Source: UBA1181 sp963619325
GTDB taxonomy: Bacteria; Bacteroidota; Bacteroidia; Bacteroidales; Paludibacteraceae
Length of the DNA stretch: 64,000 nt
Assembly: GCA_963619325.1 (NCBI GenBank)
Contig: CAVEVQ010000005.1
Coordinates: 20,413 to 84,412 of the forward strand
Direction of reading: 5' to 3'
Positions 39,301 to 46,137 of this stretch are shown here, piece by piece. The number at the start of each line of letters is the position of its first letter. Position 1 is the stretch's first letter. The position numbers and the translations under genes are program-made. The notes beneath the pieces were generated by a model. The model worked only from the letters and a program-made list of their open reading frames with translations, had not been told where the DNA came from and searched no databases.

Positions 39301-39372
39301 GTTGCTTATCTCTGCTTGAAGAAGTTTAAGAAAGCTCCTAAGAGTGAAACTGTTGTCGCAGAAAACAAATAG
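36316..39372 (+). CDS. secDF: fused protein translocase subunit SecDF
   Basis: SecD and SecF are one 1018-residue chain, the usual arrangement in Bacteroidota. The SecD half has a first membrane helix (~7-30), the LNLGLDLKGGMNVVMEV motif (~75-90), a large periplasmic domain with SRIDRFGVVQPNIQK, then five membrane helices. Helix 4 of that half carries GMAVDANVLIYERIREEL. The SecF half (from ~690) repeats this with GVDFSGGRNYIVRF and the GYSINDKVVIFDRIRENI helix. SecDF uses the proton gradient to pull secreted proteins across the inner membrane after SecA. It is thus the first export step for the signal-peptide-bearing T9SS cargo nearby. Confidence 0.96.
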   Translation: MQNKGFVKLIAVAFAVICLFYLSFSLVSAYYTNKAEKLYGEGTPECQAYLDSLSGEKVWLGCYTLKECRENELNLGLDLKGGMNVVMEVSVADILKSLAGTQSETESFGKAMKLAKEKQLTNQRDFVDLFAESFKEANPGEPLASVFSTYELRDKVNAASSDADVVKVLKEEVAAAIDNSFNVLRSRIDRFGVVQPNIQKLDIAGRILIEMPGVKEPERVRKLLQGTADLEFWETFEFGEIYNAMVAVNNMARDLSKVGNNNQEEIADTAVQVAENKTALDSLMAVNDADSTLASQEAQNWAKENPLFSIMQMNVDAQSGRVGAGPLIGYVHAKDTAKVSEYFRLAKEKRLLPNGLQPKWSVKAIDNAGNWFELIAINCKKRDGKAPLTGSVITDARADFAQYSSASTVSMEMNQEGAQAWARLTKENIGKCVAIVLDGYVYSYPRVNDEITGGRSEISGRFDVQEAKDLANVLKSGKMPAPAHIVQEDVVGPSLGQEAITAGMISFIVAFVMVLAYMIFYYGMVPGIVADIALLCNVFFIFSVLASFKAVLTLPGIAGIVLTLGMAVDANVLIYERIREELRTGKPIKRALNEGYSNALSAIIDSNVTTVLTGFILFVFGTGPIKGFATTLIIGIFCSFFTAVFISRLIFEWLLSKEGKYDNLKFITKITENWFQNTKIDFIAKRNIFFGISGVLLVIGLISLGINGMKKGVDFSGGRNYIVRFEQPVSTVEVADMLQGAFEESGVSVITIGDPSQVRITTNYKINETDQSIDAQVEGLIYNGVKSLLNENVTEEMFVKRYVVDNGSVRLSKADDASTFGLQSSQKVGPTMADDIKTSAVWAVLISLIAIGLYILIRFRNISFSIGAVVALTHDTLFIFGLFSLLQNIMPFSMEIDQSFIAAILTVIGYSINDKVVIFDRIRENIGLHPKAEIRGTINSALNSTLSRTFSTSMSTLVVLIVIFFFGGETIRGFIFAMLIGVIVGTYSSWFIATPVAYLCLKKFKKAPKSETVVAENK

Positions 39373-39402
39373 TTTTATTTTCCATAATCGTTTTTAATGA
39401 GG

Positions 39403-39436
39403 GAAGGTTGGCCTTTAACGGTCAGCCTTCTTTTCT
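39403..39436 (+). terminator. intrinsic terminator after secDF
   Basis: GAAGGTTGGCC (39403-39413) pairs with GGTCAGCCTTC (39420-39430) around a six-base loop and is followed by TTTTCTTT. Confidence 0.85.
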
Positions 39437-39466
39437 TTGTAAATGAAGTATAAAGCATTAACTTTG
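39436..39466 (+). promoter_or_regulatory. promoter of ispG (TTTG-N19-TAACTTTG)
   Basis: TTTG (39436-39439) and TAACTTTG (39459-39466) are 19 bases apart, a near-ideal Bacteroides-type promoter 27 bases before the ispG ATG. It directly abuts the secDF terminator. Confidence 0.75.
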
Positions 39467-39493
39467 TTCTGTTTATGTGCTAATAGATAGGTC

Positions 39494-41341
39494 ATGAAGA
39501 AAAATATGATAAAAATAGGACGTTATCAGTTAGAGGATGAATCCTCTGCGTTGTTCTTATACAATCGAAGAAACACTATGCCTGTTGTGGTTGGTAGGAT
39601 TGGCATTGGTGGAGAAAATCCAATTAGAATACAGTCAATGGCGAATACAGACACCAATGATACTGTGGAAAGCGTGGCACAAGCGTTGCGCATTGAAGCA
39701 GTAGGAGGTGAATTGGTGAGATTCACTGCGCAGGGAGTAAAGGAGGCTACTAATCTGAAAAATATACGAGAGGAGTTGAATAGCAAAGGCTCTAATGTAC
39801 CTTTGGTGGCTGACATTCATTTTAATCCGCAGGCTGCCTTTACGGCGGCACAGTATGTTGAAAAAGTACGTATCAATCCTGGAAATTTTGTAGATAAAGT
39901 ACATACACAGCAACGATTTGATTATACTAAGGAGGAGTATCGGCAGGAAATTGAGAAAATTAAGGAGAAACTCTATCCGTTGTTGGATCTTTGTAAAGGA
40001 AAGGGAACGGCCATTCGTATTGGTGTTAATCATGGGTCCTTGTCTGATAGAATATTGTCAAAATATGGAGACACTCCGCAAGGGATGGTGGAGTCGTGCA
40101 TGGAGTTCTTGAGGCTCTGCGTAGCATACGATTTTTATTCTGTGGTTATCTCTATCAAAGCATCAAACACTGTGATTATGGTGGAGACGGTTCGTCTGTT
40201 GGTTGATACGATGAAGAAGGAAAATATGAAATTCCCGCTTCATTTGGGAGTGACGGAGGCAGGCGATGGCGAGGATGGACGTGTGAAATCTGCTATTGGA
40301 ATCGGGGCATTGTTACAAGATGGAATTGGCGACACTGTCCGTGTTTCCCTCAGTGAAGCACCCGAAAATGAGATACCTGTAGCTCGCAAATTGGTCGACT
40401 ACATCGTTTCAACAGCAGGTGTGCGTACTAATCCAGATGATAAAATCTTCAAGATGTCCAGGTTTTATAGTCCATATTCATACAAAAGGAGAAGTACGAA
40501 AGCACTGGAGATTATAGGTGGAGACAATGTACCTGTAGTGATCGCCAACCGAGAAGGATTTACAGCCGATTTTGCCCTTGATAAGAATGGAATGTTGACG
40601 CGAGAAGGGAATGTCTATCCTGTTGTACCGATAGCAACCATTCCATTTGCCTTTGGAGAGTACAAAGAAAGAGTGAAGTTTGCGGTTGCAAACATCCATG
40701 ATTTTCATGATTTGAAGGATTTATCTTTTTTAGATGAAAAAACAGTTATTATACTGGATGCCTACGGATACCCTGCCCAACGAGATGGAATCAATGGACA
40801 GAGAGAGTTTATCCACAAGATGATGAACATGGGACTGAAGAACCCGGTCATTATTCGGAGACGCTATGAAGAGGAAGAGGATTTAGAAAATTTACGCATA
40901 AAAGCGGCGGCTGATTTCGGTTCGTTTTTTATTGATGGCTTAGCGGATGGGATATGGATCGAAGCTCCAAGGATAGATCAAAAAGAGGTGTTGTCGTTGA
41001 TGTATGCGATTCTGCAAGGGACAAGGACTCGTTTTTCCAAAACAGAGTACATTTCGTGTCCGAGTTGTGGTAGAACTCTTTTCAATTTAGAAAAGACTAT
41101 CGCGAAGATAAAGGAAAGAACCAACCATTTGAAAGGATTGAAAATCGGTGTGATGGGTTGCATTGTCAATGGCCCTGGTGAGATGGCAGACGCTGACTAT
41201 GGTTACGTTGGAGCAGGACGGGGAAAAGTTACTTTGTACAAAGGACAGACTCCGGTGGAGCATAATATTCCTGAAGACAATGCAGTAGAGCGTTTGATTC
41301 AGCTGATTAAAGATAATGGAGATTGGGTGAATCCGAAGTAG
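39494..41341 (+). CDS. ispG: 4-hydroxy-3-methylbut-2-enyl diphosphate synthase, long form
   Basis: IspG (GcpE) makes HMBPP from MEcPP in the MEP isoprenoid pathway. At 615 residues it is the long form found in Bacteroidota, Chlamydiae and plants, with an extra domain (~290-500) between the TIM barrel and the iron-sulfur domain. The barrel has NPIRIQSMANTDTND, RINPGN and IGVNHGSL. The C-terminal domain has CPSC (C522, C525), then GVMGCIVNGPGE with C556 and E563. These correspond in spacing to the three cysteines and one glutamate that bind the 4Fe-4S cluster. The gene is monocistronic, between its own promoter and terminator. Confidence 0.96.
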   Translation: MKKNMIKIGRYQLEDESSALFLYNRRNTMPVVVGRIGIGGENPIRIQSMANTDTNDTVESVAQALRIEAVGGELVRFTAQGVKEATNLKNIREELNSKGSNVPLVADIHFNPQAAFTAAQYVEKVRINPGNFVDKVHTQQRFDYTKEEYRQEIEKIKEKLYPLLDLCKGKGTAIRIGVNHGSLSDRILSKYGDTPQGMVESCMEFLRLCVAYDFYSVVISIKASNTVIMVETVRLLVDTMKKENMKFPLHLGVTEAGDGEDGRVKSAIGIGALLQDGIGDTVRVSLSEAPENEIPVARKLVDYIVSTAGVRTNPDDKIFKMSRFYSPYSYKRRSTKALEIIGGDNVPVVIANREGFTADFALDKNGMLTREGNVYPVVPIATIPFAFGEYKERVKFAVANIHDFHDLKDLSFLDEKTVIILDAYGYPAQRDGINGQREFIHKMMNMGLKNPVIIRRRYEEEEDLENLRIKAAADFGSFFIDGLADGIWIEAPRIDQKEVLSLMYAILQGTRTRFSKTEYISCPSCGRTLFNLEKTIAKIKERTNHLKGLKIGVMGCIVNGPGEMADADYGYVGAGRGKVTLYKGQTPVEHNIPEDNAVERLIQLIKDNGDWVNPK

Positions 41342-41356
41342 TTGACGATTATAGAG

Positions 41357-41400
41357 AATGAGGGAAGGCTTCCTACATTGTCGGGAGCTTTCCCTCATTT
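41357..41400 (+). terminator. intrinsic terminator after ispG
   Basis: AATGAGGGAA-GGCT (41357-41370) pairs with AGCTTTCCCTCATT (41386-41399). It lies 16 bases after the ispG stop, and its reverse strand may also serve the convergent nuclease gene. Confidence 0.8.
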
Positions 41401-41443
41401 CCATAATAATTTGTTTGTTGATTATTTCTGAAGAGAGGGGAGT

Positions 41444-42433
41444 CTATCCTTTTCGCATTACTTCCCTTAGTCTCTCCACGCTCACGTTTGTGATTTTCGC
41501 TATTTCTTCCACCGACAATCCTGTCTGTAGCATGGATTGAGCCATGGAGCGAATCATTTGGCTTTGCTCATCCAACTTTTGGTTCTGCTCATTTAGCCTT
41601 TGGTCCTGTTCATCCAACTTCCTGTCTTTTTGCTCCAATGCTTGTTCTTGTTCGTCCACCTTCTTCCCCAATGCTTTCAGCTTTGCGTCTCGGCTGTCAA
41701 TCTCGGAGAAGAACTCCTCCTCGACGTCCATCTGGCGGCGGAGGTCCGCGGAGGCGGACGCCATCATCAGTTTCTTGATGACGTACTGCATCTCGGAGTT
41801 TCCGGAGTATTCGCTGTCGTCAATCTGTATGGTCTGTCGGTCTCCTTCCGACACGTTGGACTGGTCGAAGATGCTGAGTATCTGCTCCAAGCGGTTGCTG
41901 ACGTGCCCGTGCAGGAGCGGAATCTGGACGATGACGCTCTCGTGCTTCAGACTGTCGACGAACGGGTCTGGCAGACCTTTCTTCACCTCGTTCCCATCAT
42001 AGTCCTCGTATCGATGGTTGACATACAGAATGGGCGCTTCAATGTCGCCCACACAGTGTCCCAACAAGTAGACGGCCACCATCGGGATTCCGACGTTGTT
42101 GCCGTTCTCGTCCTTCTTGATGTTTTCCTTGTTGGCGTATTGCTGACCGAGATATTGTCTGAAACGGTATGTTTCGGAGGGCAACCATGTTTTCTGCAGT
42201 TCGATGAGCATCAGGGTCTGTACCCCGTCTTCGTCCTCGACCGTTGCGGCGAAGTCGATTCGGAAATAGGATATTTCGTCTCTGTTGGTGTTGGCGTACT
42301 CGTGTCTTCTGCGTTCCGTCTTCACCACGTTCTTTTTAAGCAGGGCAGAAAGCAGCACTCTCGCCACGCGGTCGTCCTCCATCAGGAACTTGAACACCGT
42401 ATCGTATATTGGGTTGGCTATTGTGATTTTCAT
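41444..42433 (-). CDS. Rpn/PD-(D/E)XK nuclease family (transposase-like) protein
   Basis: This 329-residue protein belongs to the PD-(D/E)XK group annotated as Rpn recombination-promoting nuclease or transposase-like. The opening ANPIYDTVFKFLMEDDRVARVLLSALL is typical. The active site is D60 (YFRIDFAA) with E78-L-Q80-K81 (LMLIELQK). The C-terminus is a coiled coil with 7-residue repeats (QxxKLDEQxQxLNEQ, ~260-290), then a small helical motif (TGLSVEEIAKITNVSVERL). The coding DNA is visibly more GC-rich than its neighbours, especially around 41700-41770, which points to transfer. It sits alone on the reverse strand between ispG and the his operon. Relatives are often multicopy. DNA cleavage is inferred. 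Confidence 0.85.
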   Translation of the reverse strand: MKITIANPIYDTVFKFLMEDDRVARVLLSALLKKNVVKTERRRHEYANTNRDEISYFRIDFAATVEDEDGVQTLMLIELQKTWLPSETYRFRQYLGQQYANKENIKKDENGNNVGIPMVAVYLLGHCVGDIEAPILYVNHRYEDYDGNEVKKGLPDPFVDSLKHESVIVQIPLLHGHVSNRLEQILSIFDQSNVSEGDRQTIQIDDSEYSGNSEMQYVIKKLMMASASADLRRQMDVEEEFFSEIDSRDAKLKALGKKVDEQEQALEQKDRKLDEQDQRLNEQNQKLDEQSQMIRSMAQSMLQTGLSVEEIAKITNVSVERLREVMRKG

Positions 42434-42472
42434 AATCTTATCAGTTTAAAATGTTGCACACAAAACATAAAA

Positions 42473-42504
42473 CAAAGGTAGCGAAATAGTGTGCAATATA
42501 CAAA
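42473..42504 (-). promoter_or_regulatory. promoter of the Rpn-like gene (reverse TTTG-N20-TACCTTTG)
   Basis: Forward CAAAGGTA (42473-42480) and CAAA (42501-42504) give a leftward TACCTTTG box and a TTTG -33 element exactly 20 bases apart. The start codon lies 40 bases downstream. Confidence 0.75.
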
Positions 42505-42569
42505 TTCTATGATTTGAATCTTTGTTGTAAAAATATTGAATTCTTTTTCACAAATTCAAAAGAACATTG

Positions 42570-42577
42570 TACATTTG
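42570..42577 (+). promoter_or_regulatory. -7 box TACATTTG of the his operon leader
   Basis: It is a perfect TAnnTTTG box with a TTTC at the -33 position (42546-42549). Transcription should begin near 42584, just before the leader peptide ATG at 42597. Confidence 0.65.
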
Positions 42578-42596
42578 CAGAGTAAAAGTAGATTCT

Positions 42597-42641
42597 ATGA
42601 CAAATAAATTTCATCATCACCATTTCTTTTATCAGCGATAA
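42597..42641 (+). CDS. hisL: his operon leader peptide (MTNKFHHHHFFYQR)
   Basis: This 14-codon frame starts about 13 bases after the predicted transcription start. It contains four consecutive histidine codons (CAT CAT CAC CAT, 42612-42623), then Phe-Phe-Tyr-Gln-Arg and TAA. It is followed directly by mutually exclusive RNA hairpins, a terminator and hisG. A run of four His codons in so short a frame, upstream of the first histidine gene, is the signature of ribosome-mediated attenuation known from enteric bacteria. No Shine-Dalgarno sequence is visible, as is usual in Bacteroidota. The frame is too short for standard gene callers. Confidence 0.88.
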   Translation: MTNKFHHHHFFYQR

Positions 42642-42709
42642 AATCGGTGAGCGATGGGGTTATGCAGAATAATGAGGCTTGCCGATTTTCGGTGAGCCTA
42701 TTTTTTTTG
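42627..42709 (+). promoter_or_regulatory. histidine attenuator: protector, antiterminator and terminator hairpins
   Basis: Three alternative stems can be drawn. Protector 1:2 is TTTTATC (42627-42633) with GATAAAA (42637-42643). Antiterminator 2:3 is AAAATCGGTGAGC (42640-42652) with GCTTGCCGATTTT (42677-42689), 13 pairs including two G-U. Terminator 3:4 is AGGCTTGCCGA (42675-42685) with TCGGTGAGCCT (42689-42699), 11 pairs including two G-U, followed by eight T (42701-42708). A ribosome stalled at the His codons (42612-42623) would leave 42640-42652 free to form the antiterminator. A ribosome reaching the stop codon (42639-42641) would cover it and let the terminator form. Confidence 0.88.
42675..42709 (+). 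terminator. attenuator terminator upstream of hisG
   Basis: Eleven-pair stem (42675-42685 with 42689-42699), TTT loop, then A and eight T. It lies 57 bases before hisG and has no gene to end except the leader, so it must act as an attenuator. Confidence 0.9.
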
Positions 42710-42765
42710 AAAATAGATTAAAAAGTTTAAAATAACGAGTTCGCAATAATAAAATTAAAAGTAGT

Positions 42766-43617
42766 ATGTTAAGAATTGCAGTTCAGGCTAAAGGCCGTTT
42801 GTTCGACGAGACAATGACAATGCTCGAAGAGTCTAGTATCAAGGTTAGTTCTGGTAAGCGCACTCTTCTTGTGCCCGCTTCCAATTTTCCTGTCGAAATC
42901 CTTTACTTGCGCGATGACGATATTCCACAGGCTGTGGCTAGTGGTATCGCAGATGTCGGTATCGTGGGAGAAAACGAGTTCGTTGAACGACACGAGAACG
43001 CAACTCTTATCAAACGTCTCGACTTTAGCAAATGCCGTCTTTCTCTGGCAATTCCTAAGGCTGAGGACTACCAAGGGTTGGAATGGTTCAATGGTAAGAA
43101 GATAGCGACCTCATATCCTTATATTCTTCAAAATTTCTTAGACAAGAACAATATTAAGGCTGATATCCACGTCATCACGGGTTCTGTTGAGATTGCTCCT
43201 GGTATCGGTTTGGCGGATTGTATCTTTGATATCGTCAGCTCCGGCAGTACTTTGGTAAGTAATAACTTGAAAGAGGTTGTGGTTGTCTTGAAATCGGAGG
43301 CTGTGCTTATTGGCAACCCTGATTTGAGCGAAGAGAAGAAGGAAATTCTGAATGAGCTATTGTTCCGTTTCGACTCGTACAAGAACGCAGAAGGCAAGAA
43401 ATATATTATTTTGAACATAGAAAATTCAAAAATTAATGAGGTCTGTAAACTGCTTCCTGGTATGAAATCTCCAACTGTAACTCCTCTTGTTAAAGAAGGT
43501 TGGTCTTCTCTCCACTCCGTAATTGAGGAAAAGACGTTTTGGGATATCATCAGCCAGTTAAAGGCGTTGGGTGCAGAGGGAATCCTCGTTATCCCTATTG
43601 AAAAAATGATTCTGTAA
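42766..43617 (+). CDS. hisG: ATP phosphoribosyltransferase, long form
   Basis: This enzyme condenses ATP with PRPP, the first committed step of histidine synthesis. It is 283 residues, the long HisG form with a C-terminal regulatory domain (~210-283, KSPTVTPLVKEGWSSLHSVI) that normally senses histidine. The catalytic part has the RIAVQAKGRLFDET start, the ADVGIVGENEF motif and the PRPP-binding segment SVEIAPGIGLADCIFDIVSSGSTL. Its expression appears to be controlled by the attenuator just upstream. Long HisG is usually also feedback-inhibited, so the pathway would be regulated twice. hisD follows after 10 bases. Confidence 0.96.
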   Translation: MLRIAVQAKGRLFDETMTMLEESSIKVSSGKRTLLVPASNFPVEILYLRDDDIPQAVASGIADVGIVGENEFVERHENATLIKRLDFSKCRLSLAIPKAEDYQGLEWFNGKKIATSYPYILQNFLDKNNIKADIHVITGSVEIAPGIGLADCIFDIVSSGSTLVSNNLKEVVVVLKSEAVLIGNPDLSEEKKEILNELLFRFDSYKNAEGKKYIILNIENSKINEVCKLLPGMKSPTVTPLVKEGWSSLHSVIEEKTFWDIISQLKALGAEGILVIPIEKMIL

Positions 43618-43627
43618 AAAGTCATCT

Positions 43628-44902
43628 ATGAAGATATATAAATATCCAAAAGCAGAAGAGTGGGGGGAATTGCTCAAACGCCCTACCTTCGACAATGCCA
43701 CGCTTTTTGACATCGTGCGTGGCGTCCTTGATGATGTGAAAAAGAATGGAGATTCTGCCGTCAAAGCATACGAATTGAAATTTGACAAGGTGGATTTGCC
43801 ATCGTTGGTTGTAACAGAAGGTGAAATAAAAGAAGCAGAAGGATTGATTTCTGAGGATTTGAAGAAGGGTATCCTTTTGGCAAAAGAAAATATCACAAAG
43901 TTCCACAAAGCTCAAATTCAAGATTTGCCTTGCGTAGAGACGATGCCTGGTGTGAAGTGTTGGCAAAAGGCTAAAGCTATCGAAAAAGTGGGTCTTTACA
44001 TTCCCGGAGGAACAGCTCCTCTTTTTTCAACGGTTCTGATGCTGGCTCTCCCCGCTCAAATCGCCGGTTGTAAGGAAATTGTTTTGTGTACTCCTCCTAA
44101 CAAGGAAGGAAAGGTACATCCCGCTGTCTTGTTTGCAGCAAAAACGGCGGGCGTAAGTCGTATTTTCAAAATAGGTGGTACTCAAGCAATCGCCGCTATG
44201 GCTTATGGAACTGAGAGCGTGCCTAAAGTCTATAAAATATTTGGTCCTGGCAATCAGTATGTTACCGCCGCCAAACAGATGGTTAGTCTAAAGGATGTGG
44301 CCATTGATATGCCTGCAGGCCCTTCTGAGGTAGAAGTGTTGGCAGACGACTCCGCTAATCCGGTATTTGTGGCATCTGATCTTCTTTCCCAGGCGGAACA
44401 TGGAGTTGATAGTCAAGCAGTTTTGGTTACGACCAGCGAATCGTTGGCTAATAAGGTGATGAAAGAGGTGTCAGAACAATTAGAAAAATTGCCTCGAAAG
44501 GAGATTGCAGAGAAGTCAATTGAAAACAGTAAGATTTTTGTTGTGAAAAGTATTGATGAAGCCGTTTTATTGTCAAATGATTATGCTCCGGAACACCTTA
44601 TTATATCTACGGAAGATTACTATGAGGTTGCAGAGAAAATCAACAATGCGGGTTCTATCTTCTTGGGCTACTATACGCCAGAGAGTGCAGGCGACTATGC
44701 TTCTGGTACTAACCACACTTTGCCTACTAATGGTTATGCCAAGGCTTATAGCGGTGTGAATATCGATAGCTTTCGTAAGAAAATCACCTATCAGGAGATT
44801 TCAAAAGAGGGTCTGAATCGTATCGGAGACGCTATTGAAGTGATGGCAAGCAACGAACATTTGTTCGCTCATCAAAATGCTGTTATCTTGAGGAGAAAAT
44901 AA
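43628..44902 (+). CDS. hisD: histidinol dehydrogenase
   Basis: This 424-residue zinc enzyme performs the last two steps of histidine synthesis, oxidising histidinol to histidine with two NAD+. The signature is complete: YIPGGTAPLFSTVLMLALPA, GPGNQYVTAAKQMV, DMPAGPSEVEVLADDSANP and DLLSQAEHGVDSQAVLVT. The QAEH glutamine and histidine and the C-terminal NHTLPTNGYAKAYSGVN region supply zinc and substrate ligands. It starts 10 bases after hisG and ends close to hisC, all in one operon. Confidence 0.97.
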   Translation: MKIYKYPKAEEWGELLKRPTFDNATLFDIVRGVLDDVKKNGDSAVKAYELKFDKVDLPSLVVTEGEIKEAEGLISEDLKKGILLAKENITKFHKAQIQDLPCVETMPGVKCWQKAKAIEKVGLYIPGGTAPLFSTVLMLALPAQIAGCKEIVLCTPPNKEGKVHPAVLFAAKTAGVSRIFKIGGTQAIAAMAYGTESVPKVYKIFGPGNQYVTAAKQMVSLKDVAIDMPAGPSEVEVLADDSANPVFVASDLLSQAEHGVDSQAVLVTTSESLANKVMKEVSEQLEKLPRKEIAEKSIENSKIFVVKSIDEAVLLSNDYAPEHLIISTEDYYEVAEKINNAGSIFLGYYTPESAGDYASGTNHTLPTNGYAKAYSGVNIDSFRKKITYQEISKEGLNRIGDAIEVMASNEHLFAHQNAVILRRK

Positions 44903-44931
44903 TCCGATTGTTTCAAAAAAAAGAAAGTGGT

Positions 44932-45966
44932 ATGTTTGAATTAATGAAACAGGTGCGTCCTAATATTTGGAAACTTGAACCTTACTCTTGCGCGCGCGAC
45001 GAATTCAAAGGTGAGGCTTCTGTCTACTTGGATGCCAACGAAAATCCTTTTAATGCTCCTTATTGCCGTTACCCTGACCCTATGCAGTGGAAGGTGAAAA
45101 CTGCATTGTCAAAGTGTAAAAAGATCATAAAAAAAAATATTTTCTTAGGTAATGGAAGCGATGAGGCGATTGATTTGGTCTATCGTATTTTCTGCGAGCC
45201 GAAGGAAGACAATGTTGTTGCCATTGCTCCGACATACGGTATGTATAAGGTTTGTGCTGATGTCAACAATGTGGAATACAGAAGTGTTCCGTTGGATGAG
45301 AATTTTCAGTTTTCGGCGAAGAAACTGTTAGAAAAGGCGGATGAAAATACGCGAGTAATTTGGCTATGTTCTCCTAATAACCCTACGGGAAATTTGTTGG
45401 ATAATACTGAAATTGAGGCATTGCTGAAATCTTTCAATGGTATCGTGGTTGTCGACGAGGCGTATATCGACTTTGCTTGTGTCGAAAGTTGGAGTAAGCG
45501 TTTGTCTGAGTTCCCTAATTTAATTGTTTTGCAAACATTGTCGAAGGCTTGGGCGTGCGCTGGTATCCGTTTGGGTATCGCATATGCTTCTGAAGCTATT
45601 ATCGGTCTCTTCAACAAGGTGAAATACCCTTACAACGTGAACTTCCTCACACAGAATGCTGCCTTTGAGGCTCTGAAAAACATAGACGACTTCAATGCTC
45701 ATTTACATATCATCTTGCAGGAGAGGAATCGTGTTCAATGTGGGCTGGCTGAATTGCCAATGGTTAAGGAAATCTATCACACAGATGCTAATTTTGTCTT
45801 GGTGAAGGTTGACGATGCCGATAAAACCTACCAGTATCTTGTAAATCGTGGAATCATTGTCCGAAATCGAAATACAGTGATGCTCTGCGGTAATTGCCTG
45901 CGTATTACCTTTGGTACTCCAGAGGAGAACGACACCCTTTTGGAGGCTTTATCTTCAATGAAATAA
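44932..45966 (+). CDS. hisC: histidinol-phosphate aminotransferase
   Basis: This PLP enzyme converts imidazole-acetol phosphate to histidinol phosphate. The 344-residue chain from ATG 44932 shows LDANENPFNAP, NGSDEAIDLVYRIF, SPNNPTGNLL, DEAYIDFA and LSKAWACAGIRLGIAYAS. The lysine of SKAW binds PLP. The arginine in LRITFGTPEEN is the C-terminal substrate-carboxylate contact. An in-frame TTG at 44908 would add eight residues and is less likely. hisB, which often follows hisC in Bacteroidales, is absent; nadE comes next. Confidence 0.95.
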   Translation: MFELMKQVRPNIWKLEPYSCARDEFKGEASVYLDANENPFNAPYCRYPDPMQWKVKTALSKCKKIIKKNIFLGNGSDEAIDLVYRIFCEPKEDNVVAIAPTYGMYKVCADVNNVEYRSVPLDENFQFSAKKLLEKADENTRVIWLCSPNNPTGNLLDNTEIEALLKSFNGIVVVDEAYIDFACVESWSKRLSEFPNLIVLQTLSKAWACAGIRLGIAYASEAIIGLFNKVKYPYNVNFLTQNAAFEALKNIDDFNAHLHIILQERNRVQCGLAELPMVKEIYHTDANFVLVKVDDADKTYQYLVNRGIIVRNRNTVMLCGNCLRITFGTPEENDTLLEALSSMK

Positions 45967-46137
45967 AGTTTTCTAAAAAAATGAGGAGGTGGTCTTTGAT
46001 GAGGCTGCCTCTTTGTTGTTGATATAACGGAAAATGGGAAAAAACGTCAAGTGATTTCGCAAAAATGTAGAAAAATGATTTTCTATTAAGAATAGAATTA
46101 CGAAATTTGGATTGCTTTGGCTTAAATTAGGAAGAGT

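Noticed and set aside
41565..41660. Tandem ~21-base repeats, possible CRISPR-like array
   Set aside because: The repeats are in frame and encode coiled-coil heptads (LDEQ/LNEQ). There are no spacers and no cas genes.
41544..42481. Long forward-strand open frames (up to 293 codons) opposite the Rpn-type gene
   Set aside because: They are antisense to a well-recognised nuclease gene with its own promoter. Their proteins are valine- and leucine-rich without motifs, and their length is explained by the higher GC content here.
45980..46015. Terminator after hisC (GAGGAGGTGG ... GCCTC)
   Set aside because: The stem has mismatches and the T tract is weak, so I did not list it. Read-through into nadE remains possible.
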